NCBI GenBank assembly: GCA_021785395.1
Contig: JAJYFO010000010.1
Location: 1-32,212 of the forward strand
DNA: 32,212 bases
Source of the DNA: a bacterium
Lineage (GTDB): Bacteria; Cyanobacteriota; Vampirovibrionia; Obscuribacterales; JAKAZS01
Direction: 5' to 3'
The translations under genes and the position numbers were made by a program. A model generated the notes under the pieces. That model saw only the letters and a program-made list of their open reading frames with translations. It was not told the origin of the DNA and ran no database searches. Shown here one piece after another: positions 18,980 to 27,796 of the stretch. The stretch's first letter is position 1; each line of letters opens with the position of its first letter.

Positions 18980-20155
18980 TTATAAATTCGGCGCAAATAT
19001 GTTGATCAAAAAATCTTTTATATACCAAGATATATCGCTTTTTTGGTCGTTAAGTCGCTCCTGCAAACGAATCAAATTATCGTAAGCCTTAGAATAAGGA
19101 TTTAATTCATAGGCTCGTTTATAACAACCCAGAGCCTTATCGTAGTTGCGCTGGTATTTTTCGTAGTCACTAGCTAAATTGTACCAGGCATCATAATTTT
19201 GAGGTTCTATAGCTAGCAATTTATTATATTCAGTTATAGCCAGATCATTCATTCCATTTTTATCCAGACATTGCGCCAAAACAAAATAGAAAATAGGATT
19301 TTTAATTTGATTGTTATTGGTAAAATTTAAAATAATAGCGTAAGAGTCAGATTTAGATACTTTAGAAAGTAATAAATCAAGCATTTGCGAATAATTTTTG
19401 GTTAAAATAGTTTCGTCATTGGCCAAGGCAAACAATGTTGGTTCAAGTGCTTGCTTATAGTTACCTATCCAAAGCAAGGCTTTAGCGTACATTTGGGCGC
19501 TGGGAACTTCTTTGATATTATGGTAAGCCATGCTTAAAGGCTGTATAGCCTGTTTATACTGACCCAGATTCATTAAAGCCAGCCCCTCTTGAAAATAGGC
19601 AAAATAATTTTCACCATTATTGGCCAATCTAGCTAACTCTATAGCTTTATAATAATTCCCTTTACGAAAAGCCACCTTGGCTAAAGCCAAAGAAACGCCA
19701 CTCAAAGACCTATTGTCAGGTATATTTTTTTTATTTAACAGGTTATTTTCCATGAAGTTTTCCGGAAATAACATGGCCGCTTGACCCAGTAACTGGCTAG
19801 CTATATCGATTTCTTTTAAATTAACCAGACTGTTAACCAGCCACGTATAAACTTTAGCGTCTTTGGGACACAGATCAGTAAATTTTTTTAATTCATCATT
19901 GGCTCTGGCACCAATTTTTAATTTTGAATATAATACGCTAAGCAGAAAATGAACCTGCCAGGCGTTAGGATTAGCGTTTACCTTTTGTTCTAGCTTGTCG
20001 ATTGTGTCGTTGGTAATAGGCTGCGTACAAATTTTAATTTCTAAACGAATGTCTTCATCGGCCAAACCACTATTGTTGATCGACCCTTCAGCCATAACAA
20101 TCTTGGTAAAACACAAAAGAATGATAAGTACAGAAAAACTAAGTATTTTCGTCAT
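18980..20155 (-). CDS. Secreted or periplasmic TPR-repeat protein
   Basis: N-terminal signal-like MTKILSFSVLIILLCFTKIVMAEG; TPR-like units, e.g. YDAWYNLASDYEKYQRNYDKALGCYKRAYELNPYS. Confidence 0.8.
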   Translation of the reverse strand: MTKILSFSVLIILLCFTKIVMAEGSINNSGLADEDIRLEIKICTQPITNDTIDKLEQKVNANPNAWQVHFLLSVLYSKLKIGARANDELKKFTDLCPKDAKVYTWLVNSLVNLKEIDIASQLLGQAAMLFPENFMENNLLNKKNIPDNRSLSGVSLALAKVAFRKGNYYKAIELARLANNGENYFAYFQEGLALMNLGQYKQAIQPLSMAYHNIKEVPSAQMYAKALLWIGNYKQALEPTLFALANDETILTKNYSQMLDLLLSKVSKSDSYAIILNFTNNNQIKNPIFYFVLAQCLDKNGMNDLAITEYNKLLAIEPQNYDAWYNLASDYEKYQRNYDKALGCYKRAYELNPYSKAYDNLIRLQERLNDQKSDISWYIKDFLINIFAPNL

Positions 20156-20447
20156 TGGACCTCTTAAATAAGCTGGCTAAAAATTAATCGTTTTTTCAAG
20201 GCAATTTACATTATAATTTATAATAAGTTTTTTTTACTTCTTGAATATGCGTGGAATAAAAAAATTAATAAGTTTCCTATGCATCATTATTAATTTTTAA
20301 TCTTTAAGACTGTTTTAGTTTCTACTTGTTTTGGGTATGTATAATTGGTAGGGGCAGATGTTTACAATACGCCCGGGTAGCAATTGAAATTAATTACACC
20401 GACGGTTTACCAGGTACCTATTTCATAAACATTTTTAGTAGTTTAAA

Positions 20448-20936
20448 TTGAAAGACGAATCACACATGTTGCGCAGAAGAAATCTTAAAGGTCAAGAATT
20501 GGCAGAGTTTGGACCGACTCTGTTTATAATATTTATTGTGGTTTTATTTCCGGCCTTAAATCTGCTTTACTTTTTAGCCGCCTATTCGGCAGGCTGGTAC
20601 GTAAACCACATGATTGTTAGGGAATTATCGGTAACATCGGTTAGCAATTGGGGTCCAGTAGTTTATAATAAAATTCAACAATGGGATAATTCTTCGCTTA
20701 GCCACTTTACGGGCTATATTACACCAATAAATTCTATAAACTCTGGTACTAACCCTTCAGCCATGCTTGTACCTTCAACAAACACTAGTTCTAGTTCACC
20801 TCCTCTCGTTCGAGTTACAACTAATCTAAATATCCCATCGTTCCTAAACATTCCATATTTTAATAATGTTCCTGGGCTTGGCAAGCCTGTGCCTATGACA
20901 TTTTCGGAACAATATCCGCAGCAGAATCCAGATTAA
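20448..20936 (+). CDS. TadE-like pseudopilin
   Basis: N-terminus LKG-QELAEFGPTLFIIFIVVLFPALNLLYFL: basic leader, Gly, Glu at +5 and a hydrophobic helix. ORF track starts at a TTG; the ATG at 20466 is an alternative start. Confidence 0.65.
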   Translation: MKDESHMLRRRNLKGQELAEFGPTLFIIFIVVLFPALNLLYFLAAYSAGWYVNHMIVRELSVTSVSNWGPVVYNKIQQWDNSSLSHFTGYITPINSINSGTNPSAMLVPSTNTSSSSPPLVRVTTNLNIPSFLNIPYFNNVPGLGKPVPMTFSEQYPQQNPD

Positions 20937-20996
20937 CGTATTATTTAACTTGAACAAACTCAGTTAAAACAACAACTTTAGGGGATAGGTTGAAAG

Positions 20997-21560
20997 ATGA
21001 AAAACAAACCGAATAGATGTATCAAGGCCGCCAGTATCGTAGAAATGTGCGCTGGCATAGTGATAATGATTCCCGTCATATTTGCACTTTTAGACGTTAT
21101 TTACGTTTCACTTTACAAGACCGAAGTTGATTCGCTTGCCAAGCGCTGTGCTATCTGTGCCGCCACAACTAATTATAGTACAACCACACCCAGCGCAACC
21201 GACTACCAAACGGCAGCCCAGTCTATTCTAAATACATATACTTCGTCAAGCGTGGTTCCAGGTACTTTGCAAGTTTCTGTTGCATTTATAAACAATACCA
21301 GCACTTCAACTACTTCTAATCCAATATCCAGCACATCTCCAAATCCACAAGCAACGACTGACGGAATTATCACCATTGTCACAGCTAGTTTTAAATTACC
21401 AGTAGCTGTTCCACTTGGTGGTCCAAGCACAGTACAGCTCTCAGCCCAAGCATCGTGCCCGCTTGTAAACGATCTGCCAAGTACTACTACTACCACTACT
21501 ACTACTACATACAATGACCTAATCCCGTCACCGGTTGCGATCGTCAGGATCAACCAGTAA
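20997..21560 (+). CDS. TadE/TadG-like pseudopilin
   Basis: N-terminus KA-ASIVEMCAGIVIMIPVIFALLDVIYVSLY with Glu at +5 and a hydrophobic helix; Ser/Thr-rich C-terminal half. Confidence 0.65.
   Translation: MKNKPNRCIKAASIVEMCAGIVIMIPVIFALLDVIYVSLYKTEVDSLAKRCAICAATTNYSTTTPSATDYQTAAQSILNTYTSSSVVPGTLQVSVAFINNTSTSTTSNPISSTSPNPQATTDGIITIVTASFKLPVAVPLGGPSTVQLSAQASCPLVNDLPSTTTTTTTTTYNDLIPSPVAIVRINQ
21482..21508. repeat. (TAC)n trinucleotide repeat encoding poly-Thr
   Basis: TAC x4, CAC, TAC x4; encodes nine consecutive Thr. Confidence 0.85.
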
Positions 21561-21740
21561 AAGATCTGACAACGTCTGCTACAGTTCCTTAGTTTTAAAG
21601 AACGAGTTAGTTTATTCTTATCGCAAGGACAAGAATATAGTCGGCACAAGGCTTAAAATAAAAAATATTAATGTAATCCAAATTATAACTTTATGCCATT
21701 TGTGAAGTTTTGTTAACATGAATTTCAATATCCTTATAAT

Positions 21741-23591
21741 TTAGCTTTCATCACTATGTAATTGATTATATATCTTTTGCGCCAATTGAAGTGATATTCC
21801 TTTAATTTTTGCTAAATCTGACACAGTTGTATTTTTAATATTATCGAGTGAACCTAAAGCGTCAAGCAAAATTTTAGTCCGTTTTGTACCTATCTGGGCT
21901 AATTGCGACAATTGAGACTTAGCGACCCTTTTAGAACGCAGTAAACGATGGTAGGTTATGGCAAAACGATGAGCCTCATCTCTTACCTGTTGCATTAAAT
22001 GCAAGGCTTTGCTCTGCCTTGTAAGTAAATGGGGCATTTCTATATTGGGAAAATAGATTTCTTCCTGCCGTTTAGCCAGGCCAACGATATTTACACTGTT
22101 TATGTTTAACTCATCAAGGGCTTTTAAAGCCGCGTTTAACTGACCACGCCCACCATCGATAACTATCAAATCTGGCAATTTGGCTTTACTATAACGCCTC
22201 AAAACGACCTCTTGCATGGACGCGAAGTCATTAGGGCTGCCTTCGACACCTTTAATTTTAAAACGTCTATAATCAGCTTTTTTGGTTTTACCGTTTTCGA
22301 AAACGACCATCGAAGCTACATTGTCGACACCTTGGATATTCGAAATATCAAAGCATTCTATGCGATAAGGCAATATAGATAAATTTAATTCACTTTTTAA
22401 CTGGATCAAACTATCGTCAATAGTATCAATTTTGGCACTCGCCAATTCATCTTCAAAACTTTGTTTGGCATTATTTATAGCCATTTTGATCAATTCATGA
22501 CGAATGCCAGAAACAGGAGTAAAAATTTTAATTTTTTTTTGAGACTTATTATTAAGTAATTGACTGACCGCCTCAATATCTTCAAGACTATGCTGGAGTA
22601 AGACCTCTTTGGGTACACAATTATCCTCGCAACAGCTGTAATACTGGTCTATAAAGGCATTATAGGCTTCGCAGTATAAAGTTTTTTCCTTTAAGGTCAC
22701 AGGTATACTTTCGCATTGAATAAGTTTTCCTTCACGAACTTGCATAAAACAAATGACGATTAAATCATCATTGTGGTATTCAGCAAATATATCCTGATTA
22801 ACGCTTGTATCTTCAAAAATAACCCTTTGCTTTTGTGTCAATGACTGCAACAGAAAATATTTATCACGAATTTTAGCGGCTGCTTCAAATTCGTGATTAG
22901 AAGATAATGTCTCCATTTCTTTTTTAAGATTATTGACTACTTCGCTTTGCCGGCCACTTAAAAATAGCTCTAATTCGTTTAGAATTTTTTGATAAGTATC
23001 TGTTTCAACCATATTCTGACACGGTGCCAGACACAGACCGATATGATAATTAAGGCAAGGCCTGTCCTTAAAAAGCGGTTTGGGGCGTTGGCGCAAGGGG
23101 AAAACCTTACGCAAAATTTTTACCATTTCCCACATATCACCTTGGGCAACGTAAGGTCCGAAAATTTTAGCCTTAGGATAAGATTTGCGAAAATTGAGTG
23201 GAAAACGCGTCATAACCAGGCGCGGAAAATTTTCGCCGTACGAAATAGCCAACCACGGGTATTTTTTATCGTCTTTTAAAGTAACGTTATAAAGTGGCTT
23301 ATGGCTTCTTATAAGCGTTGCCTCGAGCAACAAAGCTTCTTTTTCACTGTTGGTAAGTATAATTTCAAGGTTGCAAGCCTTTGGTACCATGACAGTTAAT
23401 TTTGGTCTATCGACCCAATTGCTTGTATTAAAATAAGACCTAACTCGGTTGCGCAAATTAACAGCCTTGCCGATATATATAATTTCGTTGTTAACATCTT
23501 TAAAAATATAGACACCACAGCTGTTTGGTAGGTTACCAACTTTTTCCAGCAAGGCCTCATTAATCGTATGTTGTGACATCGGCTTAACCAT
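21741..23591 (-). CDS. uvrC: Excinuclease ABC subunit C
   Basis: GIY-YIG-type domain GVYIFKDVNNEIIYIGKAVNLRNRVRSYF, CLNYHIGLCLAPC, ECFDISNIQG, VIDGGRGQLNAA, RDEAHRFAITYHR, C-terminal HhH. Confidence 0.96.
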   Translation of the reverse strand: MVKPMSQHTINEALLEKVGNLPNSCGVYIFKDVNNEIIYIGKAVNLRNRVRSYFNTSNWVDRPKLTVMVPKACNLEIILTNSEKEALLLEATLIRSHKPLYNVTLKDDKKYPWLAISYGENFPRLVMTRFPLNFRKSYPKAKIFGPYVAQGDMWEMVKILRKVFPLRQRPKPLFKDRPCLNYHIGLCLAPCQNMVETDTYQKILNELELFLSGRQSEVVNNLKKEMETLSSNHEFEAAAKIRDKYFLLQSLTQKQRVIFEDTSVNQDIFAEYHNDDLIVICFMQVREGKLIQCESIPVTLKEKTLYCEAYNAFIDQYYSCCEDNCVPKEVLLQHSLEDIEAVSQLLNNKSQKKIKIFTPVSGIRHELIKMAINNAKQSFEDELASAKIDTIDDSLIQLKSELNLSILPYRIECFDISNIQGVDNVASMVVFENGKTKKADYRRFKIKGVEGSPNDFASMQEVVLRRYSKAKLPDLIVIDGGRGQLNAALKALDELNINSVNIVGLAKRQEEIYFPNIEMPHLLTRQSKALHLMQQVRDEAHRFAITYHRLLRSKRVAKSQLSQLAQIGTKRTKILLDALGSLDNIKNTTVSDLAKIKGISLQLAQKIYNQLHSDES

Positions 23592-23637
23592 TTTTGGAAC
23601 TATAACGATAAGTTATTTACATTTATTATACTCAAAT

Positions 23638-25038
23638 TTATTGCTCGAAAGCTACATTGAAAGCTTCTTTAATGTTTGAAACCTGGTTAATCTTAAAGTT
23701 ATTAAAATTATGGGATAGATTCTTAACACGTGGTATTATAGCTTGGCTTAAACCTAGTGCACTAGCTTCTTTTAAAATTTTATCGGGAAAACCGATACTT
23801 CTAATTTCGCCAGTCAACCCAATTTCACCGATGGCTAAAGCCATTGGCGAAATTGCCTTATTAAGGTAAGAACTGATTATACTCAAAGCTACACCCACGT
23901 CGCCACTGGTATCATTTATATCTAAACCTCCGACAATGTTTACGTAAATATCAAATTTACTTAAATTTAAATTTAACTGTTTTTCCAATACGGCGATAAT
24001 CTGTAGCATACGGTTGTAGTCAAAACCATTTACGACCCTTTTAGGATTTGGGTAAAATGTTTGCGTAGCCAAAGCCTGGACCTCCATTAACATCGAATTA
24101 TTGCCTTTTCCGGTAACTGTTATAATAGAACCAATCGGCAGGCTAATTTTCTCATTATCGCTGATTCTATGCTCTAATAGATATTTAGATGGGCTTAAAA
24201 CTTCACTCAAACCGGTTGTTTCCATATTAAACATCACTAAATCGCTGGTTGGCCCAAAGCGATTTTTAATCGATTTAATTACCCTTAGATTATTTAAATT
24301 ATAATTTTCAAACTGTAAAACCACATCTACAGAGTGTTCTAAAACTTTTGGGCCAGCTACATATCCATCTTTGGTTACGTGGCCGACTAAAATAACGGTT
24401 ATATTTTTAGCTTTGGCAAATCTTATAATTAAATTAGACGACTCTCTAACTTGGTTTATCGTTCCAGGGCTGGATAAAATGCTTGGATTATAAATAGTTT
24501 GAATACTGTCTATAATTACCGTGTCGGGGTTTAAAGTATTAATCAGGGTTAAAATCTCTTCAAGATTTTCCAAACTTTTTATTTTTAAATTAGCGTTATT
24601 TATACTTAGCCTTTTAGCCCTTAAAGCTATTTGTTTTATAGATTCTTCGGCCGAAATATACAAAAGAGAATTATTTTTGGCCATATTATGGCCTAGCTGT
24701 AAGAGTAAAGTTGATTTACCAATACCCGGTTCGCCAGCCAAAAGAATGACCGACCCTTGCACCAAGCCACCACCAAGAACAGCGTCTAGATTTTTAAAAC
24801 CGCTTAAACTGCGTTTTTCGTCGCCAGCCAAAAAATTATCGTCTAAATCAGGTTGTTTAAGTTTGTCACCATCATTCATTAATGAATCAAAAAAAGCGTT
24901 TTTGCCAGACTGATTTTTAGACTCAATTTCGTTTTGAACAAACGTATTCCACGATTCGCAATTAGGGCATTTGCCTAAATAGCCTAAATTAATAAAATCA
25001 CAACTAGTACAGATATAACGCAATTTGTTTTTGAGCAT
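23638..25038 (-). CDS. radA: DNA repair protein RadA/Sms
   Basis: CTSCDFINLGYLGKCPNCESWNT zinc motif, GEPGIGKSTLLLQ Walker A, KNRFG motif, Lon-like C-terminal domain. Confidence 0.96.
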   Translation of the reverse strand: MLKNKLRYICTSCDFINLGYLGKCPNCESWNTFVQNEIESKNQSGKNAFFDSLMNDGDKLKQPDLDDNFLAGDEKRSLSGFKNLDAVLGGGLVQGSVILLAGEPGIGKSTLLLQLGHNMAKNNSLLYISAEESIKQIALRAKRLSINNANLKIKSLENLEEILTLINTLNPDTVIIDSIQTIYNPSILSSPGTINQVRESSNLIIRFAKAKNITVILVGHVTKDGYVAGPKVLEHSVDVVLQFENYNLNNLRVIKSIKNRFGPTSDLVMFNMETTGLSEVLSPSKYLLEHRISDNEKISLPIGSIITVTGKGNNSMLMEVQALATQTFYPNPKRVVNGFDYNRMLQIIAVLEKQLNLNLSKFDIYVNIVGGLDINDTSGDVGVALSIISSYLNKAISPMALAIGEIGLTGEIRSIGFPDKILKEASALGLSQAIIPRVKNLSHNFNNFKINQVSNIKEAFNVAFEQ

Positions 25039-25046
25039 TTTATCGG

Positions 25047-25904
25047 TTAATTTTTTGAACCTAATAAATTATTTAAATTTTTAACCTCATTGGCCTCTAA
25101 AGCAAACGATTCGTTCGTATCAGGAAAACTTATTTTTTTAACGTCACTAGCATAATTATTAACAGCTGTCGTTATTAAATCGGCCATATTAAGGTATTGT
25201 CTTACGAATTTAGGCTTAAAATCGGTAAACAAGCCAAGCATATCCTGTGTTACTAAAATCTGACCGTCGGTACTGGAGCCAGCCCCAATCCCAATAGTAG
25301 GTATAGATAATTGCTCGGTTATTAATTTGGCGACTTCACTGGGAACCATTTCTAAAACCAGACTGAATACACCACTATTTTCAAGCGCTTTGGCGTCGTT
25401 TAATAATTTGGTTATGGTATCGATTTCCTTGGCCTGAACCAAATTACCGCCGAATGCGTTTACCGACTGTGGTGTAAAACCCAGATGCCCCATGACAGGA
25501 ATCCCTATTTGGGTCAGGTGTTTAATTATATTTAAATTATGTCCACAAGCCCCCTCTATTTTAACAGCCTTAGCGCCACCTTCTTTAATAAGCCTACCGG
25601 CATTATCTACAGCCGTTTTAAAATCCGACTGGTAACTCATAAAGGGCATGTCAGCTACTACAAAAACCTTTTTAACGGCCCTAACGACGGCTTTAGTGTG
25701 ATGGATAATATCGTCAACCGTAACACCGTGCGTTGTCGGCTGGCCTAAGGCAACCATACCAAGGCTATCGCCAACTAAAATAACGTCGACGTCACAATTA
25801 TCAAGGATCCTAGCCAACGAATAATCGTAAGCCGTTAAAGCCACAATTTTTTGTTTGTTCTGTTTAAATTTATTAAAACTTAGTACATTAATTTCTTTGG
25901 CCAT
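25047..25904 (-). CDS. panB: 3-methyl-2-oxobutanoate hydroxymethyltransferase
   Basis: ALTAYDYSLARILDNCDVDVILVGDSLGMVALGQPTTHGVT, VKIEGACGHN, PVMGHLGFTPQSVNAFGG, TIGIGAGSSTDGQILVTQDMLGL. Confidence 0.96.
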   Translation of the reverse strand: MAKEINVLSFNKFKQNKQKIVALTAYDYSLARILDNCDVDVILVGDSLGMVALGQPTTHGVTVDDIIHHTKAVVRAVKKVFVVADMPFMSYQSDFKTAVDNAGRLIKEGGAKAVKIEGACGHNLNIIKHLTQIGIPVMGHLGFTPQSVNAFGGNLVQAKEIDTITKLLNDAKALENSGVFSLVLEMVPSEVAKLITEQLSIPTIGIGAGSSTDGQILVTQDMLGLFTDFKPKFVRQYLNMADLITTAVNNYASDVKKISFPDTNESFALEANEVKNLNNLLGSKN

Positions 25905-25995
25905 TTTTTAAACCCCGATTAAGCTAATTAATTGATTTTAAAAGAAAATACAAAAATAACCCAATTATTTTATTGAAAAATTATTTTTGAGTCTG

Positions 25996-26505
25996 TTAAG
26001 AAGGTATGAATAAATAATCATTTTTGTCCTTATTCAAACGTAAATAGGTGATTTTACCTTCACTTTTATCTGGTTTACCGTGATTATAAAGTTCTTTATG
26101 CATATTCATTATAATTTCTTCTTCGACAATCCTGTTTCGATCACGGTTGCGTTCAATACAAACAGCCAATGGCACATCAAAAAACCACAACTGAATATCG
26201 GTATAATTTGCGCTCCTTGCCTTTTCGATTATGGGGTCACGGTGGCGTCGGTTTAAGTTAGTATTGTCAACAACGATCCTTAAATCTTGACTTAACGCTT
26301 TATCAAGCCTGTCAAAAAAAACCTTGAAAACTTCCTTGCTATCACCTTGAATACCTTCGTTACCGTATAATTCGTTACGAATAGAATCGGCGTTCAAAAC
26401 GTGGAAACCCTTATTCTCTAGTTTTTTAGCTACCGTAGACTTACCGGCTCCCGGAATTCCTATAAGTAAAATTATCTGTTTTTTGGTCATAATTGTGCTA
26501 GCCAC
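25996..26505 (-). CDS. P-loop kinase (polynucleotide kinase/AAA_33-like)
   Basis: Walker A GIPGAGKST, VVDNTNLNRRHRD (D-N-x-N motif), CIERNRDRNRIV lid-like Arg-rich segment. Confidence 0.82.
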   Translation of the reverse strand: MASTIMTKKQIILLIGIPGAGKSTVAKKLENKGFHVLNADSIRNELYGNEGIQGDSKEVFKVFFDRLDKALSQDLRIVVDNTNLNRRHRDPIIEKARSANYTDIQLWFFDVPLAVCIERNRDRNRIVEEEIIMNMHKELYNHGKPDKSEGKITYLRLNKDKNDYLFIPS

Positions 26506-26511
26506 CCGCTT

Positions 26512-27621
26512 TTATTTAACCAACTGGGCTTCAAACCTTCCACCGCCTTGGGTTTTACCATTTAAGTAAGGGCCTTGGTAGTCTTTTTCGTTAATCATTG
26601 AAACACTTGCCTTAACAATCATCGTTCGAGTTTGAGCTGCTCCTTTGCCTTTGGTATACTTCCAGACCAATGTCACCTTAGGAAAATAATACCAGCCTTT
26701 TTCGACGTCGAAAGCTTCATTAGTACTGGTGTCCAGACCATGACCTTTGAGGCTATCGTTATACTGTTCTAAAAACAAAGTGGTATGTATTGTTTTGAAG
26801 TTTGACTCGTATCCAGCCTCCCATTTTCCTGATAAATCAGGTGGGTGAGACGGAACCGTATCTTCATTCTTGTTAATCTGCCCTTGAGCCGAATTCTGAT
26901 TATCTGATGGTGGTTGAGAATTGGGACTAGCACCATTATTGGCTGTATTTGCCGCAGGTGCCCCTTGATTAGAATTGGCTGGTGGCGGCTGTGATGCTGG
27001 CGGGGGATTGACCATTTCGGCCTGCCAAATACCCGACATCGACTGATTATTAGCTTGGGCCAAGTACTCACCACTTAAGTATGGACCTTGGTAATACTGG
27101 TCGTTTACCATTTCAAATTTGCCTGTATATTTTACAACCGGGTCAGTAGGATTATTGTATTGTTTATCGAAAACAACCGAGGAATCCGGGTTAATTTGAC
27201 CATTAATTATATTAAAATTGGCGTTAGTTTCTTCATCAAATCCTGTTCCGGAAAAACTATTACCATTTTGAACAAGGTTTAATTTAGATTTAAAAGTTTT
27301 ATCTTGAACTAAAAAACCTATTTCCCATTCCCCGGTTAAAGGGGCCTGACTATTAGCGTTCGCTTGTGGTTGGTTATTGGTCGAATTTGTTACAGCCTGG
27401 TTATTGACCTGATTATTAGCTTGATTAGAATTAGCTGGGTTGGTAGTGTTTAAGTTGGCGTTATTCAATAAGCCCAATGATTTGCGAGGAACCTGGATTC
27501 CACTCGTATTATTTACGTCAGTTTTTTTTAAATTACAGGCAGCACACAGTAAAACTGTGGTGACTGTAGCAAAAAAAATCTTTAAATAACTGTTTTTGGT
27601 AAGGGTAAATGTAAAAATCAT
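26512..27621 (-). CDS. Putative lipoprotein with two similar beta-rich domains separated by a low-complexity linker
   Basis: Signal-like N-terminus ending TVLLCAAC; two copies of a [T/S]GxWExG...DxxYQGPYLxG module; N/Q/P-rich linkers. Confidence 0.75.
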   Translation of the reverse strand: MIFTFTLTKNSYLKIFFATVTTVLLCAACNLKKTDVNNTSGIQVPRKSLGLLNNANLNTTNPANSNQANNQVNNQAVTNSTNNQPQANANSQAPLTGEWEIGFLVQDKTFKSKLNLVQNGNSFSGTGFDEETNANFNIINGQINPDSSVVFDKQYNNPTDPVVKYTGKFEMVNDQYYQGPYLSGEYLAQANNQSMSGIWQAEMVNPPPASQPPPANSNQGAPAANTANNGASPNSQPPSDNQNSAQGQINKNEDTVPSHPPDLSGKWEAGYESNFKTIHTTLFLEQYNDSLKGHGLDTSTNEAFDVEKGWYYFPKVTLVWKYTKGKGAAQTRTMIVKASVSMINEKDYQGPYLNGKTQGGGRFEAQLVK

Positions 27622-27729
27622 AAAAATTAATGTTTAATTTTAATATTTTAATAATATCTTATCTTTTAATTTCTTTCGCAAATTCATTAACTTTATACAT
27701 TAAATTTTAAAATTCGTGGCAAATTTCAC

Positions 27730-27757
27730 TTGACATTTGCATAGATGTACCTAGAAT
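27730..27757 (+). promoter_or_regulatory. Sigma70-type promoter for the downstream repeat protein
   Basis: TTGACA (27730-27735), 16-nt spacer, TAGAAT (27752-27757), about 40 nt before the preferred start. Confidence 0.6.
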
Positions 27758-27796
27758 AGAATTAGTAATGTGAAATTGTTGTTTACTAAGGAATTT

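Noticed and set aside
21613-21637. TATTCTT/AAGAATA inverted repeat after the second TadE-like gene
   Set aside because: Only 7 bp, AT-rich and without a T tract; not a convincing terminator.
21203-21649. Minus-strand 148-aa ORF with VVVVVVVV tract
   Set aside because: Shadow of the poly-Thr codon repeat in the TadE-like gene on the other strand.
26769-27074. Minus-strand 101-aa ORF in an alternate frame of the lipoprotein gene
   Set aside because: Out-of-frame reading of the low-complexity linker; no independent support.
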